Source of the DNA: Pseudodonghicola flavimaris
Lineage (GTDB): Bacteria; Pseudomonadota; Alphaproteobacteria; Rhodobacterales; Rhodobacteraceae
DNA: 64,000 bases
Direction of reading: 5' to 3'
Assembly (NCBI RefSeq): GCF_030164425.1
Contig: NZ_JASNJD010000001.1
Location: 310,001 to 374,000 of the forward strand
This document shows, in pieces, positions 1-8,207 of the stretch. How positions within the stretch are numbered: position 1 is the stretch's first letter; each line of letters opens with the position of its first letter. The translations under genes and the position numbers were made by a program. The notes under the pieces were generated by a model. It ran no database searches, was not told where the DNA came from, and saw only the letters and a program-made list of their open reading frames with translations.

Positions 1-2748
1 TTCGACCCCGCGCTGGGGGAGGAAACCCGTGCCGCCCTGCCGCAGCTGAGCGCGGATCATGGCCAGCTGATTGCCGGTGTGGGCGGTACCAGCCCCTATC
101 TCAAGGGCTTGATCCTGCAGGAAACCTCCTGGCTGGCCCCGGCGCTGGACGATCCCGACGCCGCCGTTGCCGGCGTGTTCGAAGCCTGCCGCGCTCTGGC
201 GCCGGACCAGCTGAAACCGGGGCTGCGCCAGGCCAAGCGGCGGATTGCCCTGATCACCGCGCTGGCCGATATCTGCGGCGCCTGGCCGCTGGAGAAGGTG
301 ACCGGGATTCTGTCGGATTTCGCCGGCGAGGCCTGCGATCTGGCGCTGAAGTCGGAGATCGCCACGCTGGTCCGCCGCGGCAAGCTGCCGGGCCAGTCGG
401 CCGGGGATGTGGCCGAGGCCGCCGGCCTTTGCGTGTTGGCGATGGGCAAGATGGGGGCGCATGAGCTGAACTACAGCTCCGACATCGACCTGATCTGCCT
501 CTTCGACGAGACCCGCTATGATGCCGACAGCTATCAGGAGGCGCGCGCCGGCCTGATCCGCGCCACCCGCAACATGGCGTCGCTTTTGTCGGAGAAGACG
601 GCGGACGGCTATGTGTTCCGCACCGATCTGCGGCTCAGGCCGGATCCGGCGGTGACGCCGGTCTGCATCTCGATGGCGGCGGCGGAGACCTACTACGAAA
701 GCCTGGGCCGCACCTGGGAACGCGCCGCCTATATCAAGGCGCGGCCCTGTGCCGGCGATATCGAGGCCGGCTGGCGGTTTCTGCAGACGCTGCGCCCCTT
801 CGTCTGGCGCCGGCATCTGGATTTCGCGGCGATTCAGGATGCCCATGACATCCGGTTGCGCATCCGCGAGAACAAGGGCACCGGCGGGCCGATCACCGTG
901 CCGGGGCACGATATGAAACTGGGCCGCGGCGGTATCCGCGAGATCGAGTTTTTCACCCAGACCCGGCAGCTGATCGCCGGCGGCCGCGACCCGGACCTGC
1001 GGCTGCGCGGCACCGTCGAGGGGCTGGCGGCGCTTGCGGCCAAGGGCTGGGTTCCGGAGGAGGCGGCCAGCCGGCTGACCGATCACTACCGCGCCCATCG
1101 CGAGGTGGAGCACCGCATCCAGATGATCCACGACGCCCAGACCCACCGGGTGCCGGGGACCGAGGACGGGATCGAGCGGATCGCCTGCCTGATGGGCACC
1201 TCCAGCGCCGAGCTGACCCGGGAGCTGACCCGGCGACTGACCGAAGTGCATGAGCTGACCGAAGATTTCTTCGCCCCCGATGCGGCGCCGCCACCGCCGG
1301 CTCCGGAGGCGGTGGGCCTCGACGCCTCGATCCTGGCGCGCTGGCCCAGCTATCCGGCGCTGCGGTCGCAGCGGGCGCAGCGCATCTTCGAGCGGCTGAA
1401 GCCGGAGTTGCTGACCCGGCTGGCCCGGACCGAGAAGCCGGACGAGGCGCTGCTGGCGCTTGATGGCTTTCTCTCCGGCCTGCCGGCGGGGGTGCAGCTG
1501 TTTTCCCTGTTCGAGGCCAATCCGCAGCTGATCGATCTGCTGGTCGATATTGCCGGCACTTCGCATGCGCTGGCGCAATATCTGTCGCGCAATGCCGGCG
1601 TCTTCGATGCGGTGATCGGCGGCGACTTCTTCGCCCCCTGGCCGGGGGAGGCGGCGCTGCGGAGCGAGATCGCGGCGCGGCTGGCAGCCGAGCCGGATTA
1701 CGAGACCCAGCTGGATATGGCGCGGCGCTGGATGAAGGAATGGCATTTCCGCATCGGCGTGCACCTGCTGCGCGGGCTGATCCCGGCCGATATCGCCGGG
1801 CGGCACTATGCCGAACTCGCCGGGGCGGTGATCGCGGCGGTGGCGCCCCTGGTCCGGGCGCAGTTCGAGGCCAAGCACGGCGCGCCGCCGGGGCGCGGCG
1901 CCGTGGTTCTGGGGATGGGATCGCTCGGCGCCCAGCGGCTGAACGCGGGCTCCGACCTCGATCTGATCGTGGTCTACGACCCCGGCACTGCGGAGAGCTC
2001 TGACGGGCCGCGGCCGTTGGCGGTGCGCCCCTATTACGCCCGGCTGACCCAGGCGCTGGTCACCGCGCTGACCGCGCCGATGGCGGAGGGGCGGCTTTAC
2101 GAGGTCGACATGCGGTTGCGCCCCTCGGGCAGCCAGGGGCCGGTCGCCACCAGCTGGGCGAGCTTCACTCATTATCAGCGGCATGAGGCCTGGACCTGGG
2201 AACACCTGGCATTGACCCGGGCGCGGGTGGTGGTGGGCGAGGACAGCCTGGCCGCGGATATCGAGGCGTTCCGCCGCGAGATCGTGACCGCGCCACAGGA
2301 CCGTGGCAAGGTGCTGCAGGATGTCGCCGAAATGCGCGACCGGCTGGCGGCGGCGAAGACGCCGCGCGGGCTCTGGGACGCCAAGACTGGGGCGGGGCGG
2401 ATGCTGGACATCGAACTGGCGGCGCAGACCGGCGCGCTGCTGAGCGGGACAGTGGCGCGCGACGTGGCCGCCGGGCTGCAGGGCGGTGTCGGTGCCGGCT
2501 GGCTCAGCGCGGCGGAGGCAGAGACGCTGAGCGCCGCCTATGAGCTCTATTGGGCGGTGCATACCGCGGCGCGGTTGATTTCGGCCACCGGGCTCAGCGA
2601 CGAGGCGCTGAGCGAGGGGGCGGCGGGGGTTCTTTGCCGGACCTCCGGGATGCCGGATATCGCGGCGCTGCGGGCGCGGATGAGCGAAAGCTATGCCACC
2701 GCGGCGGCGCTGATCGACGAGGCTCTGACACGACGGGAGGTGGCATGA
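1..2748 (+). CDS. glnE: Bifunctional glutamine synthetase adenylyltransferase/deadenylyltransferase, 5' end outside window
   Basis: The enzyme adds and removes AMP on glutamine synthetase, so it tunes ammonia assimilation to nitrogen status together with PII. The frame is open from base 1 and codes 915 residues here; the family is usually 930-1000 residues, so only a short N-terminus is missing. Two nucleotidyltransferase domains are visible, the first with SSDIDLICLF near residue 157 and the second with GSDLDLIVVYD near residue 648, each followed by the PII-uridylyltransferase-like helical region. This duplicated layout is diagnostic for GlnE. The stop overlaps the start of the next small gene. 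An internal ATG at 79 is not the start, because coding potential continues upstream of it. Confidence 0.96.
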   Translation, partial: FDPALGEETRAALPQLSADHGQLIAGVGGTSPYLKGLILQETSWLAPALDDPDAAVAGVFEACRALAPDQLKPGLRQAKRRIALITALADICGAWPLEKVTGILSDFAGEACDLALKSEIATLVRRGKLPGQSAGDVAEAAGLCVLAMGKMGAHELNYSSDIDLICLFDETRYDADSYQEARAGLIRATRNMASLLSEKTADGYVFRTDLRLRPDPAVTPVCISMAAAETYYESLGRTWERAAYIKARPCAGDIEAGWRFLQTLRPFVWRRHLDFAAIQDAHDIRLRIRENKGTGGPITVPGHDMKLGRGGIREIEFFTQTRQLIAGGRDPDLRLRGTVEGLAALAAKGWVPEEAASRLTDHYRAHREVEHRIQMIHDAQTHRVPGTEDGIERIACLMGTSSAELTRELTRRLTEVHELTEDFFAPDAAPPPPAPEAVGLDASILARWPSYPALRSQRAQRIFERLKPELLTRLARTEKPDEALLALDGFLSGLPAGVQLFSLFEANPQLIDLLVDIAGTSHALAQYLSRNAGVFDAVIGGDFFAPWPGEAALRSEIAARLAAEPDYETQLDMARRWMKEWHFRIGVHLLRGLIPADIAGRHYAELAGAVIAAVAPLVRAQFEAKHGAPPGRGAVVLGMGSLGAQRLNAGSDLDLIVVYDPGTAESSDGPRPLAVRPYYARLTQALVTALTAPMAEGRLYEVDMRLRPSGSQGPVATSWASFTHYQRHEAWTWEHLALTRARVVVGEDSLAADIEAFRREIVTAPQDRGKVLQDVAEMRDRLAAAKTPRGLWDAKTGAGRMLDIELAAQTGALLSGTVARDVAAGLQGGVGAGWLSAAEAETLSAAYELYWAVHTAARLISATGLSDEALSEGAAGVLCRTSGMPDIAALRARMSESYATAAALIDEALTRREVA

Positions 2749-3017
2749 AGGGTGAGCATGAGAGCGACCGCAAGGGGCTGATCCGCGAAGCCTATCGGAT
2801 CGAGGGGATCACCGCCGCGGAATGCCGCAGCATCTTTCTCGACTGGGCTCTGGCGCTGCCGGAGGAACTGGACCAGGCGGTGGCGCTGCAGGCGTTGCTG
2901 GAGCTCTACGGCACTGGCGCGCCCGAGCATCCGATGACCGCGGTGCTACGGCAGGGGCTGGCTTCGGCGGGACAACCGCGGCGGCGCGGCGGCTGGCGGG
3001 GTCGGCGGGAGGGCTGA
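2745..3017 (+). CDS. Conserved small hypothetical protein coupled to glnE
   Basis: A 90-residue protein whose ATG overlaps the glnE stop (ATGA), which implies translational coupling. It has an acidic, helical N-terminal two thirds (motif AECRSIFLDWALALP near residues 26-40) and a basic Arg/Gly tail. It has no signal peptide, membrane segment or cysteine pair, and I recognise no catalytic motif. The AECRSIFLDW stretch looks like a short helical domain of the kind seen in small cytosolic proteins of Rhodobacteraceae, but I cannot name a family. The position suggests it is made with GlnE; a role in nitrogen control would be inference only. Confidence 0.75.
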   Translation: MKGEHESDRKGLIREAYRIEGITAAECRSIFLDWALALPEELDQAVALQALLELYGTGAPEHPMTAVLRQGLASAGQPRRRGGWRGRREG

Positions 3018-3024
3018 GCGCGGC

Positions 3025-3083
3025 GGGGGCGCTGCTTCCAAGGCCTGCGGCCTTTCCCCCGGGATACTTCCGGCCAGAATAAG
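3025..3083 (+). repeat. Dispersed 3'-UTR two-hairpin element, copy 1
   Basis: This copy starts 8 bases after the stop of the preceding small gene. It reads GGGGGCGCTGC, then a hairpin AAGGCC-TGC-GGCCTT, then CCCCCGGGATACTT and a GGCCAGAATAAGA end. The outer GGGGG can pair with CCCCC around the inner hairpin. It is one of eight related copies in this window (the others are near 6.8, 37.5, 40.0, 42.1, 44.0, 52.6 and 60.3 kb). Confidence 0.75.
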
Positions 3084-3169
3084 ACCGCCCCGGCGCGCCG
3101 GATCCCGGCAGTGGCGCCGGTGACGCGCGGGCTCTTCCCAGCCGTCGCGATTGCGCCTATGAGGGCGGC

Positions 3170-4369
3170 ATGATGACAGATGATCTTCCCCGCGTCCGAC
3201 TGATGCCCAAGGCCAATGCCCGGGCGATCCGCCATGGATTTCCCTGGATCTATGCCAACGAGCTGGTGACCGACCGGCGCACCCGGGCGCTGGCGCCGGG
3301 CAGCCTGGCGGTGCTGGAGGACAGCGGCCGGGTCGAGATGGGGCTGGTGGCGGTCAATCCGGCCTCGCGCATCATCTGCCGGATGCTGGACCGCAATCCG
3401 GCGGCGGCGGTGGATCAGAGCTGGTTCGCGGCGCGGATCTCCCGGGCGCTGGCGCTGCGTGCCCGGCTCTACGATCAGCCGTTCTACCGGCTGGTCCATG
3501 CCGAGGCCGACGGGCTGCCGGGGGTGGTGATCGATCGGTTTGGCGACGCGGCGGTGATCCAGCCCAATGCCGCCTGGGCGGAGGCGCTGGTCGAGGAACT
3601 GGCGGCGGCGCTGGTCGAGGTCACCGGGGTGCGCACGGTGCTGAAGAACGCCTCTGGCCGGACCCGGGCGCTGGAGGGGCTGGACGATGCCAGCGCGGTG
3701 CTGGTCGGCACCGCGCCCGATGGGCCGGTGCCGGTGCCGATGAACGGGGCCACCTACATGGCCGATCTGACCGGTGGGCAGAAGACCGGTCTGTTCTACG
3801 ATCAGCGGCCGAACCATGCATTTGCGGCGCGTCTGGTGACGCCCGGGGCACGGGTGCTGGATGTGTTTTCCCATGTCGGCGGCTTTGCCCTGGCGATGCT
3901 GGCGGCCGGTGCCGGCCGGGCGCTGTCGGTCGATGGCTCTGTCCCGGCGCTGGCTCTGGCGGAGGCCGGGGCGGCGGCAGCCGGCACGGCAGAGCGGTTC
4001 CAGACCCGGCAGGGCGATGCCTTCGAGGTGATGACGGCGCTGGCCGCCGAGGGCGCCGAATTCGATGTGGTGATCTGCGATCCGCCGGCCTTCGCCCCGA
4101 ACAAGCAGGCGCTGGAAGCCGGCCTGCGCGCCTATGAGCGGGTGGCGCGGCTGGCGGCGGCGCTGGTGGCGCCAGGCGGTTATCTGGGCCTGTGTTCCTG
4201 TTCGCATGCCGCCGATCTGTCGAAGTTCCGCGGCGCCTCCGCCCGTGGTATCGGCAAGGCCGGGCGGCAGGCACAGCTGTTGCACAGCGGCTTTGCCGGC
4301 CCCGATCATCCGCAATTGCCGCAGCTGGCGGAGACCGCCTATCTCAAGGCGCTGTTCTTCCGGCTGTGA
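3170..4369 (+). CDS. RlmI-like class I SAM-dependent rRNA methyltransferase
   Basis: A 399-residue protein built like RlmI (23S rRNA m5C methyltransferase): an N-terminal PUA-like domain (residues about 8-75, with HGFPWIYANEL), a small middle domain, and a Rossmann methyltransferase domain with the SAM motif VLDVFSHVGGFAL near residue 227 and the catalytic-type motif CDPPAF near 303. It ends with an SCSH segment, where RlmI-like proteins carry a second cysteine motif. It matches what I recall as the RSP_2647 family of Rhodobacter. Two adjacent ATG codons (3170 and 3173) could start it. The stop overlaps the GTG start of the PIN gene. Confidence 0.88.
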   Translation: MMTDDLPRVRLMPKANARAIRHGFPWIYANELVTDRRTRALAPGSLAVLEDSGRVEMGLVAVNPASRIICRMLDRNPAAAVDQSWFAARISRALALRARLYDQPFYRLVHAEADGLPGVVIDRFGDAAVIQPNAAWAEALVEELAAALVEVTGVRTVLKNASGRTRALEGLDDASAVLVGTAPDGPVPVPMNGATYMADLTGGQKTGLFYDQRPNHAFAARLVTPGARVLDVFSHVGGFALAMLAAGAGRALSVDGSVPALALAEAGAAAAGTAERFQTRQGDAFEVMTALAAEGAEFDVVICDPPAFAPNKQALEAGLRAYERVARLAAALVAPGGYLGLCSCSHAADLSKFRGASARGIGKAGRQAQLLHSGFAGPDHPQLPQLAETAYLKALFFRL

Positions 4370-4908
4370 GGATCGTGCTCGATACCTGCGTGCTCTACCC
4401 CACGGTGATGCGCGAGATGCTGCTGGGCGCCGCCCGGCTGGGGCATTTCACCCCGCTATGGTCGGCGCGTATCCTTGAGGAATGGGCGCGCGCGGCGATC
4501 AAGCTGGGGCCGGCGGGCGAGGCGCAGGCGCGGGGAGAGATCGCGCTGCTGCGGGCCCACTGGCCGGCAGCGGAGCTGCCCGCCGCCCCGGGGATGGAGG
4601 CGCGGCTGTGGCTGCCCGATCCGGCCGATCTGCATGTGCTGGCGGTTGCGGTGGCGGGGTCCGCCGATGCGATCCTGACGGTGAACCGGCAGGATTTCCC
4701 CAAGAACATCCTGGCGGAAGAGGGGCTGGACCGGCTGGAGCCAGACGGCTTTCTCCACGATCTGTGGCGCCGCGATCCGCAGGGGCTGGCAGGGGTCGGT
4801 GCCCGGGTGCTGGCGCAGGCCAATGCGATGGCGCCGGGCGGCTGGGATATCCGCGGTCTGATGAAAAAGGCCCGGCTGCCGCGCCTGGGCAAGGCGCTGG
4901 CGGGCTAG
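4366..4908 (+). CDS. PIN domain-containing putative ribonuclease (RSP_2648-like)
   Basis: A 180-residue protein starting at a GTG that overlaps the methyltransferase stop (GTGA). The PIN fold is shown by IVLDTCVLYP at the N-terminus (first metal Asp at residue 6), a mid-protein acidic helix (SARILEEWARA), LPDPADLHVLAVAV (Asp cluster near residue 88), and TVNRQDFP near 108. PIN domains are Mg-dependent ribonucleases, often toxins, but no small antitoxin gene precedes this one. The partner is instead an RNA methyltransferase, so RNA processing or quality control is as likely as a toxin role. This start is preferred because upstream in-frame ATGs lie inside the methyltransferase gene. Confidence 0.82.
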   Translation: MRIVLDTCVLYPTVMREMLLGAARLGHFTPLWSARILEEWARAAIKLGPAGEAQARGEIALLRAHWPAAELPAAPGMEARLWLPDPADLHVLAVAVAGSADAILTVNRQDFPKNILAEEGLDRLEPDGFLHDLWRRDPQGLAGVGARVLAQANAMAPGGWDIRGLMKKARLPRLGKALAG

Positions 4909-4930
4909 CCGGGCCGACAGGCGCTCCGCC

Positions 4931-5929
4931 TCAGACGGTTTCCGCCGCCAGGCTCTGCATCACCTCCGCGGCGATCTCGAACGAGCGGATGCGCGCGTCG
5001 GGATCGTGGATCTGGCCGGAGATCATCACCTCGTCCGGCCGGTAGGTCTCGATCAGCCGCGCGGTCTGGGCCCGCACCGCCTCGGCGTCGCCAGTGGCGC
5101 TGACCGAAAGGGCGTGATCGACCCGCGCGATCCAGCCGGCGGGGGCCACGTCCTCGATCCGCTCCACCGGGCGCGGCAGCTTGCTGGGCTGGCCGGAGCG
5201 CAGGCGGATGAAGGCCTGTTGCATCGACGTTTTCAGCCGCACCGCCTCGGCCGTGGTCTCGGCGGCGAAGATGTTCATCGCCATCATGAAATGCGGCTTC
5301 TCCAGCTCCTCGGAGGGTTTGAAGCCGCGCCGGTAGACCTCGGCCGCCTGGCCCAGCATGTCGGGGGCGAAATGCGAGGCGAAGGCGTAGGGCAGCCCCA
5401 GATGCGCCGCGAGCTGCGCGCCGTAGAGCGAGGAGCCGAGGATCCAGACCGGCACCTTGGTGCCCTCGCCGGGGATCGCATGCAGTTTCTGCCCCGGTTC
5501 GGGATCGCCGAGATAGGCCATCAGCTCCAGCACATCCTGCGGGAAGGTGTCCTGGGCCGCCATGTTGCGCCGGAGCGCGCGGGCGGTTTCCATATCGGTG
5601 CCGGGCGCGCGCCCGAGGCCGAGATCGATCCGCGGGCCATGGATGGTGGCAAGGGTGCCGAACTGTTCGGCGATCACCAGCGGCGAATGGTTGGGCAGCA
5701 TCACGCCGCCCGATCCCACCCGCAGGCGGCTGGTCTGGGCGGCGATATGGCCGATCATCACCGCCGTGGCGGAGGAGGCGATGCCCGGCATGTTGTGATG
5801 TTCCGCCAGCCAGTAGCGGTGATAGCCGAACCGCTCCGCCGCGCGGGCCAGGGCCACCGAATTGCGGATCGACTGGGCGGCGTCGGCTCCCTCCGGAATC
5901 GGGGCGAGGTCGAGCAGGGAATAGCGCAT
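4931..5929 (-). CDS. LLM class flavin-dependent oxidoreductase (bacterial luciferase-like)
   Basis: A 332-residue protein of the luciferase-like monooxygenase superfamily, a TIM barrel using FMNH2. It begins with a short strand (YSLLDLAP) and carries [17 protein letters not shown] near residues 38-54, the family FMN/substrate signature, followed by [15 protein letters not shown] and GRAPGTD. It most resembles the YhbW-type subgroup of uncharacterised oxidoreductases. It lies 25 bp downstream of the M48 protease gene on the same strand and converges on the PIN gene with a 22 bp gap. The substrate is unknown. Confidence 0.9.
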   Translation of the reverse strand: MRYSLLDLAPIPEGADAAQSIRNSVALARAAERFGYHRYWLAEHHNMPGIASSATAVMIGHIAAQTSRLRVGSGGVMLPNHSPLVIAEQFGTLATIHGPRIDLGLGRAPGTDMETARALRRNMAAQDTFPQDVLELMAYLGDPEPGQKLHAIPGEGTKVPVWILGSSLYGAQLAAHLGLPYAFASHFAPDMLGQAAEVYRRGFKPSEELEKPHFMMAMNIFAAETTAEAVRLKTSMQQAFIRLRSGQPSKLPRPVERIEDVAPAGWIARVDHALSVSATGDAEAVRAQTARLIETYRPDEVMISGQIHDPDARIRSFEIAAEVMQSLAAETV

Positions 5930-5954
5930 GATGTGTCCTTCGGTCTGTCTTGTC

Positions 5955-6644
5955 TCAGCGGGCGGTCTGCCAGCGGGTCTCCAGCCGTTCCAGCGCGGCG
6001 ATGCGCTCGGCGGTTTTCGGATGGCTCATCAGCCAGGCGGGGGCGACGCCGGCGCGCGAGCGCGTCAGCGCATCGAGCTTGGCAAAGAGCGATTTCTGCG
6101 GGGCGATGCCGATCCCGGCCTTGGTCAGCAGCGCGGCAGCATATTCGTCGGCCTCATATTCGTCGCCGCGCGACAGCCGCGCCGCCAGCAGCCCGGTCAG
6201 CAGATTGGCGATCCAAACCCCGGCAAAGGGGATGATCCGGCCCAGCACCATGATCAGCGCCGTTCTCAGCGCGTTCTGGCCGGAGAAATCCAGCATCCGG
6301 CGGCGCGCATGCCCCAGCGCCACATGGCCCAGCTCATGGGCGATGACGCTGGCCATCTCCTCGCCGGAAACCTCGCCATTGCGGTATTTGCGGTAAAATC
6401 CCCGGGTGATGAAGATGCGCCCGTCGGCCGCGGCCAGCCCGTTCACCGGGTCGATCTCGTAGATATAGACCGGGATCCGCGCCAGCCCGAGCGCCGCGGC
6501 CAGCCGGTCGGTGATCGCCTTCAGCCCGGGATCGGCCAGCTCCGTCGACTTGGCGTCGAGCTCGCGATGGGTGCGCCAGACCGACAGGCGGTACATCACC
6601 AGCGCATAGAGGATGGCCAGCAGGATGGGGGTGAAACGGATCAT
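5955..6644 (-). CDS. M48 family zinc metalloprotease
   Basis: A 229-residue membrane-anchored peptidase. Residues 1-22 form a hydrophobic N-terminal segment, the zinc motif is HELGH ([13 protein letters not shown], near residue 107), a second hydrophobic region follows ([24 protein letters not shown]), and the third zinc ligand is probably in [10 protein letters not shown] near 163. The C-terminal [13 protein letters not shown] is also typical of M48B/HtpX-like enzymes. It is shorter than HtpX (about 290 residues) and has one clear N-terminal anchor. It presumably degrades damaged envelope proteins; the substrate is unknown. The next gene on the strand is the flavin oxidoreductase. Confidence 0.9.
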   Translation of the reverse strand: MIRFTPILLAILYALVMYRLSVWRTHRELDAKSTELADPGLKAITDRLAAALGLARIPVYIYEIDPVNGLAAADGRIFITRGFYRKYRNGEVSGEEMASVIAHELGHVALGHARRRMLDFSGQNALRTALIMVLGRIIPFAGVWIANLLTGLLAARLSRGDEYEADEYAAALLTKAGIGIAPQKSLFAKLDALTRSRAGVAPAWLMSHPKTAERIAALERLETRWQTAR

Positions 6645-6775
6645 GAGGGGAATATGGGGCGCGGGTGCGGCGGCGGCAAGCGCGCAGGGACCCGACGTGC
6701 CGTCCCGGTCTCAGGCAGGGTGCTCCCCGGGCCTGCGGCTGGCCGACCCCGTGGTGTGGTCCGGGCGTTGAGAGG

Positions 6776-6830
6776 TCTTTTTCTGGCCCCGAATATCCCC
6801 GCCAGAGGCAGGGCGCGGAGCGCCCTTTCC
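6776..6830 (-). repeat. Dispersed 3'-UTR two-hairpin element, copy 2 (degenerate)
   Basis: On the minus strand, 14 bases past the VWA gene stop, it reads AAGGGCGCTCCGCGCCCT (a hairpin), then GCGGGGATATTCGGGGCCAG and AAAAAGA. The first hairpin of the full element is missing. In this copy TCTGGC and GCCAGA flank the GGGATATT core as an inverted repeat. Confidence 0.65.
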
Positions 6831-6844
6831 ATCGCGCGATCCGG

Positions 6845-8029
6845 TCAGCGGGTCAGTTCTTTCATGCCCTTTTCCAGCCCGGCGAGTGTCATCGGCACCA
6901 TGCGGTTGTCGAAGACCTCGCGGATCATCTGGATCGAATGGGTGTATTCCCAGTATTTCTCCGGCACCGGGTTGATCCAGAGGTTGTCTTTCCACTGCTC
7001 GCGGGCGCGGGCCAGCCAGACCTGGCCGGCCTCTGCATTCCAATGCTCGTTGGCGCCGCCGGGATAGGCGATCTCGTAGGGCGACATCGAGGCATCGCCG
7101 ACGAAGATGCACTTATAGTCCGGGCCATAGGTCCGCAGCACCTCCCAGGTGGGGGTCTGCTGATCCCAGCGGCGGCGGTTGTCACGCCAGACCCCTTCAT
7201 AGAGGCAATTGTGGAAGTAGTAATATTCCAGATGCTTGAATTCGGTTCGCGCGGCCGAGAACAGCTCTTCCACCACCTTGATATGCGGGTCCATCGAACC
7301 GCCGACATCGAGAAACAGCAGCACCTTGACGGCGTTGTGCCGTTCGGGCCGGGTCTTCACATCCAGGTAGCCGTGTTCGGCGGTCGCCCGGATGGTGCCG
7401 TCGAGGTCGAGCTCTTCATGCGCGCCCTCGCGGGCCCAGCGGCGCAGCCGTTTCAGCGCCACCTTGATGTTGCGGGTGCCGAGCTCGACCGTATCGTCGA
7501 GGTTCTTGAACTCGCGCTTGTCCCAGACCTTCACCGCGCGCTGGTGGCGGCTCTTGTCCTGGCCGATGCGCACGCCTTCGGGGTTGTAGCCATAGGCGCC
7601 GAACGGCGAGGTGCCGGCGGTGCCGATCCACTTGTTGCCGCCCTGGTGCCGGCCCTGCTGCTCCTTCAGACGCTCCTTCAGCGTCTCCATCAGCTTGTCG
7701 AACCCGCCCAGGGCCTCGATCTCGGCCTTTTCCTCTTCGCTCAGGTGCTTTTCCGCCATCCGGGTCAGCCAGTCGGCGGGCAGGTCGACGGCCTCCAGCA
7801 CCTGATCGAAGCTGATCTGTTCCAGCCCCTGGAAGGTGGCGGCAAAGGCGCGGTCGAATTTGTCCAGGTGGCGTTCGTCCTTCACCATCGACACCCGGGC
7901 GAGGTAATAGAACGCCTCGACATCATAGGTGGCCAGCCCCTGTTTCATGCCTTCGAGAAAGGTCAGATACTCGCGGAGCGAGACAGGGATGCCGGCGGTT
8001 CGAAGGTTTTCGAAGAAGGGAAGAAACAT
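6845..8029 (-). CDS. VWA (CoxE-like) domain protein, partner of MoxR ATPase
   Basis: A 394-residue protein with a helical N-terminal region (MFLPFFENLRTAGIPVS, a typical start of CoxE-like proteins) and a C-terminal von Willebrand A-like domain near residues 225-390 that begins LLFLDVGGSMDPHIK. The MIDAS motif DxSxS is altered to DVGGS, as in related CoxE-like proteins. Such proteins act with MoxR AAA ATPases in metal insertion or remodelling of client enzymes. The MoxR gene lies upstream on the same strand at 9853-10701, with a DUF2927 lipoprotein and a 55-residue membrane peptide between. The client is unknown; no carbon monoxide dehydrogenase genes are near. Confidence 0.9.
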   Translation of the reverse strand: MFLPFFENLRTAGIPVSLREYLTFLEGMKQGLATYDVEAFYYLARVSMVKDERHLDKFDRAFAATFQGLEQISFDQVLEAVDLPADWLTRMAEKHLSEEEKAEIEALGGFDKLMETLKERLKEQQGRHQGGNKWIGTAGTSPFGAYGYNPEGVRIGQDKSRHQRAVKVWDKREFKNLDDTVELGTRNIKVALKRLRRWAREGAHEELDLDGTIRATAEHGYLDVKTRPERHNAVKVLLFLDVGGSMDPHIKVVEELFSAARTEFKHLEYYYFHNCLYEGVWRDNRRRWDQQTPTWEVLRTYGPDYKCIFVGDASMSPYEIAYPGGANEHWNAEAGQVWLARAREQWKDNLWINPVPEKYWEYTHSIQMIREVFDNRMVPMTLAGLEKGMKELTR

Positions 8030-8035
8030 CGGACC

Positions 8036-8203
8036 TCAGAGCGCTGCACGGTGGATGATGATGGTGGCGAGAACCCCGACAATAGCAAAAGCGATGGCAT
8101 AGCCAGCCGCATATTGGGCGATATCGGCCGCTGTGCCGCCACGTTTCCGGGCTGTCAGCCCGCCGAGAAGGGCGCCAACCAGCGCCGACAGGATCACGAT
8201 CAT
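8036..8203 (-). CDS. Small two-TM membrane protein (55 residues)
   Basis: A 55-residue protein whose gene sits 4 bp after the DUF2927 gene and 6 bp before the VWA gene, so it is part of one transcript. It has two hydrophobic segments (IVILSALVGALLGG and AAGYAIAFAIVGVLATIIII) separated by a basic, polar loop TARKRGGTAADIAQY, which predicts a helical hairpin with both ends on the same side. I recall short proteins of this shape in Rhodobacteraceae labelled 'apolipoprotein acyltransferase', a name the length cannot support. Function unknown. Confidence 0.72.
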   Translation of the reverse strand: MIVILSALVGALLGGLTARKRGGTAADIAQYAAGYAIAFAIVGVLATIIIHRAAL

Positions 8204-8207
8204 GGGT

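Noticed and set aside
2906-4315. A 469-codon open frame on the minus strand opposite the methyltransferase gene
   Set aside because: Composition is Arg/His/Gln/Pro-rich as in antisense shadows of GC-rich genes, no domain is visible, and the plus-strand gene is a clear RlmI-like protein.
4366-4908. PIN gene as part of a classical toxin-antitoxin module
   Set aside because: No short antitoxin gene precedes or follows it; the upstream partner is a 399-residue methyltransferase.
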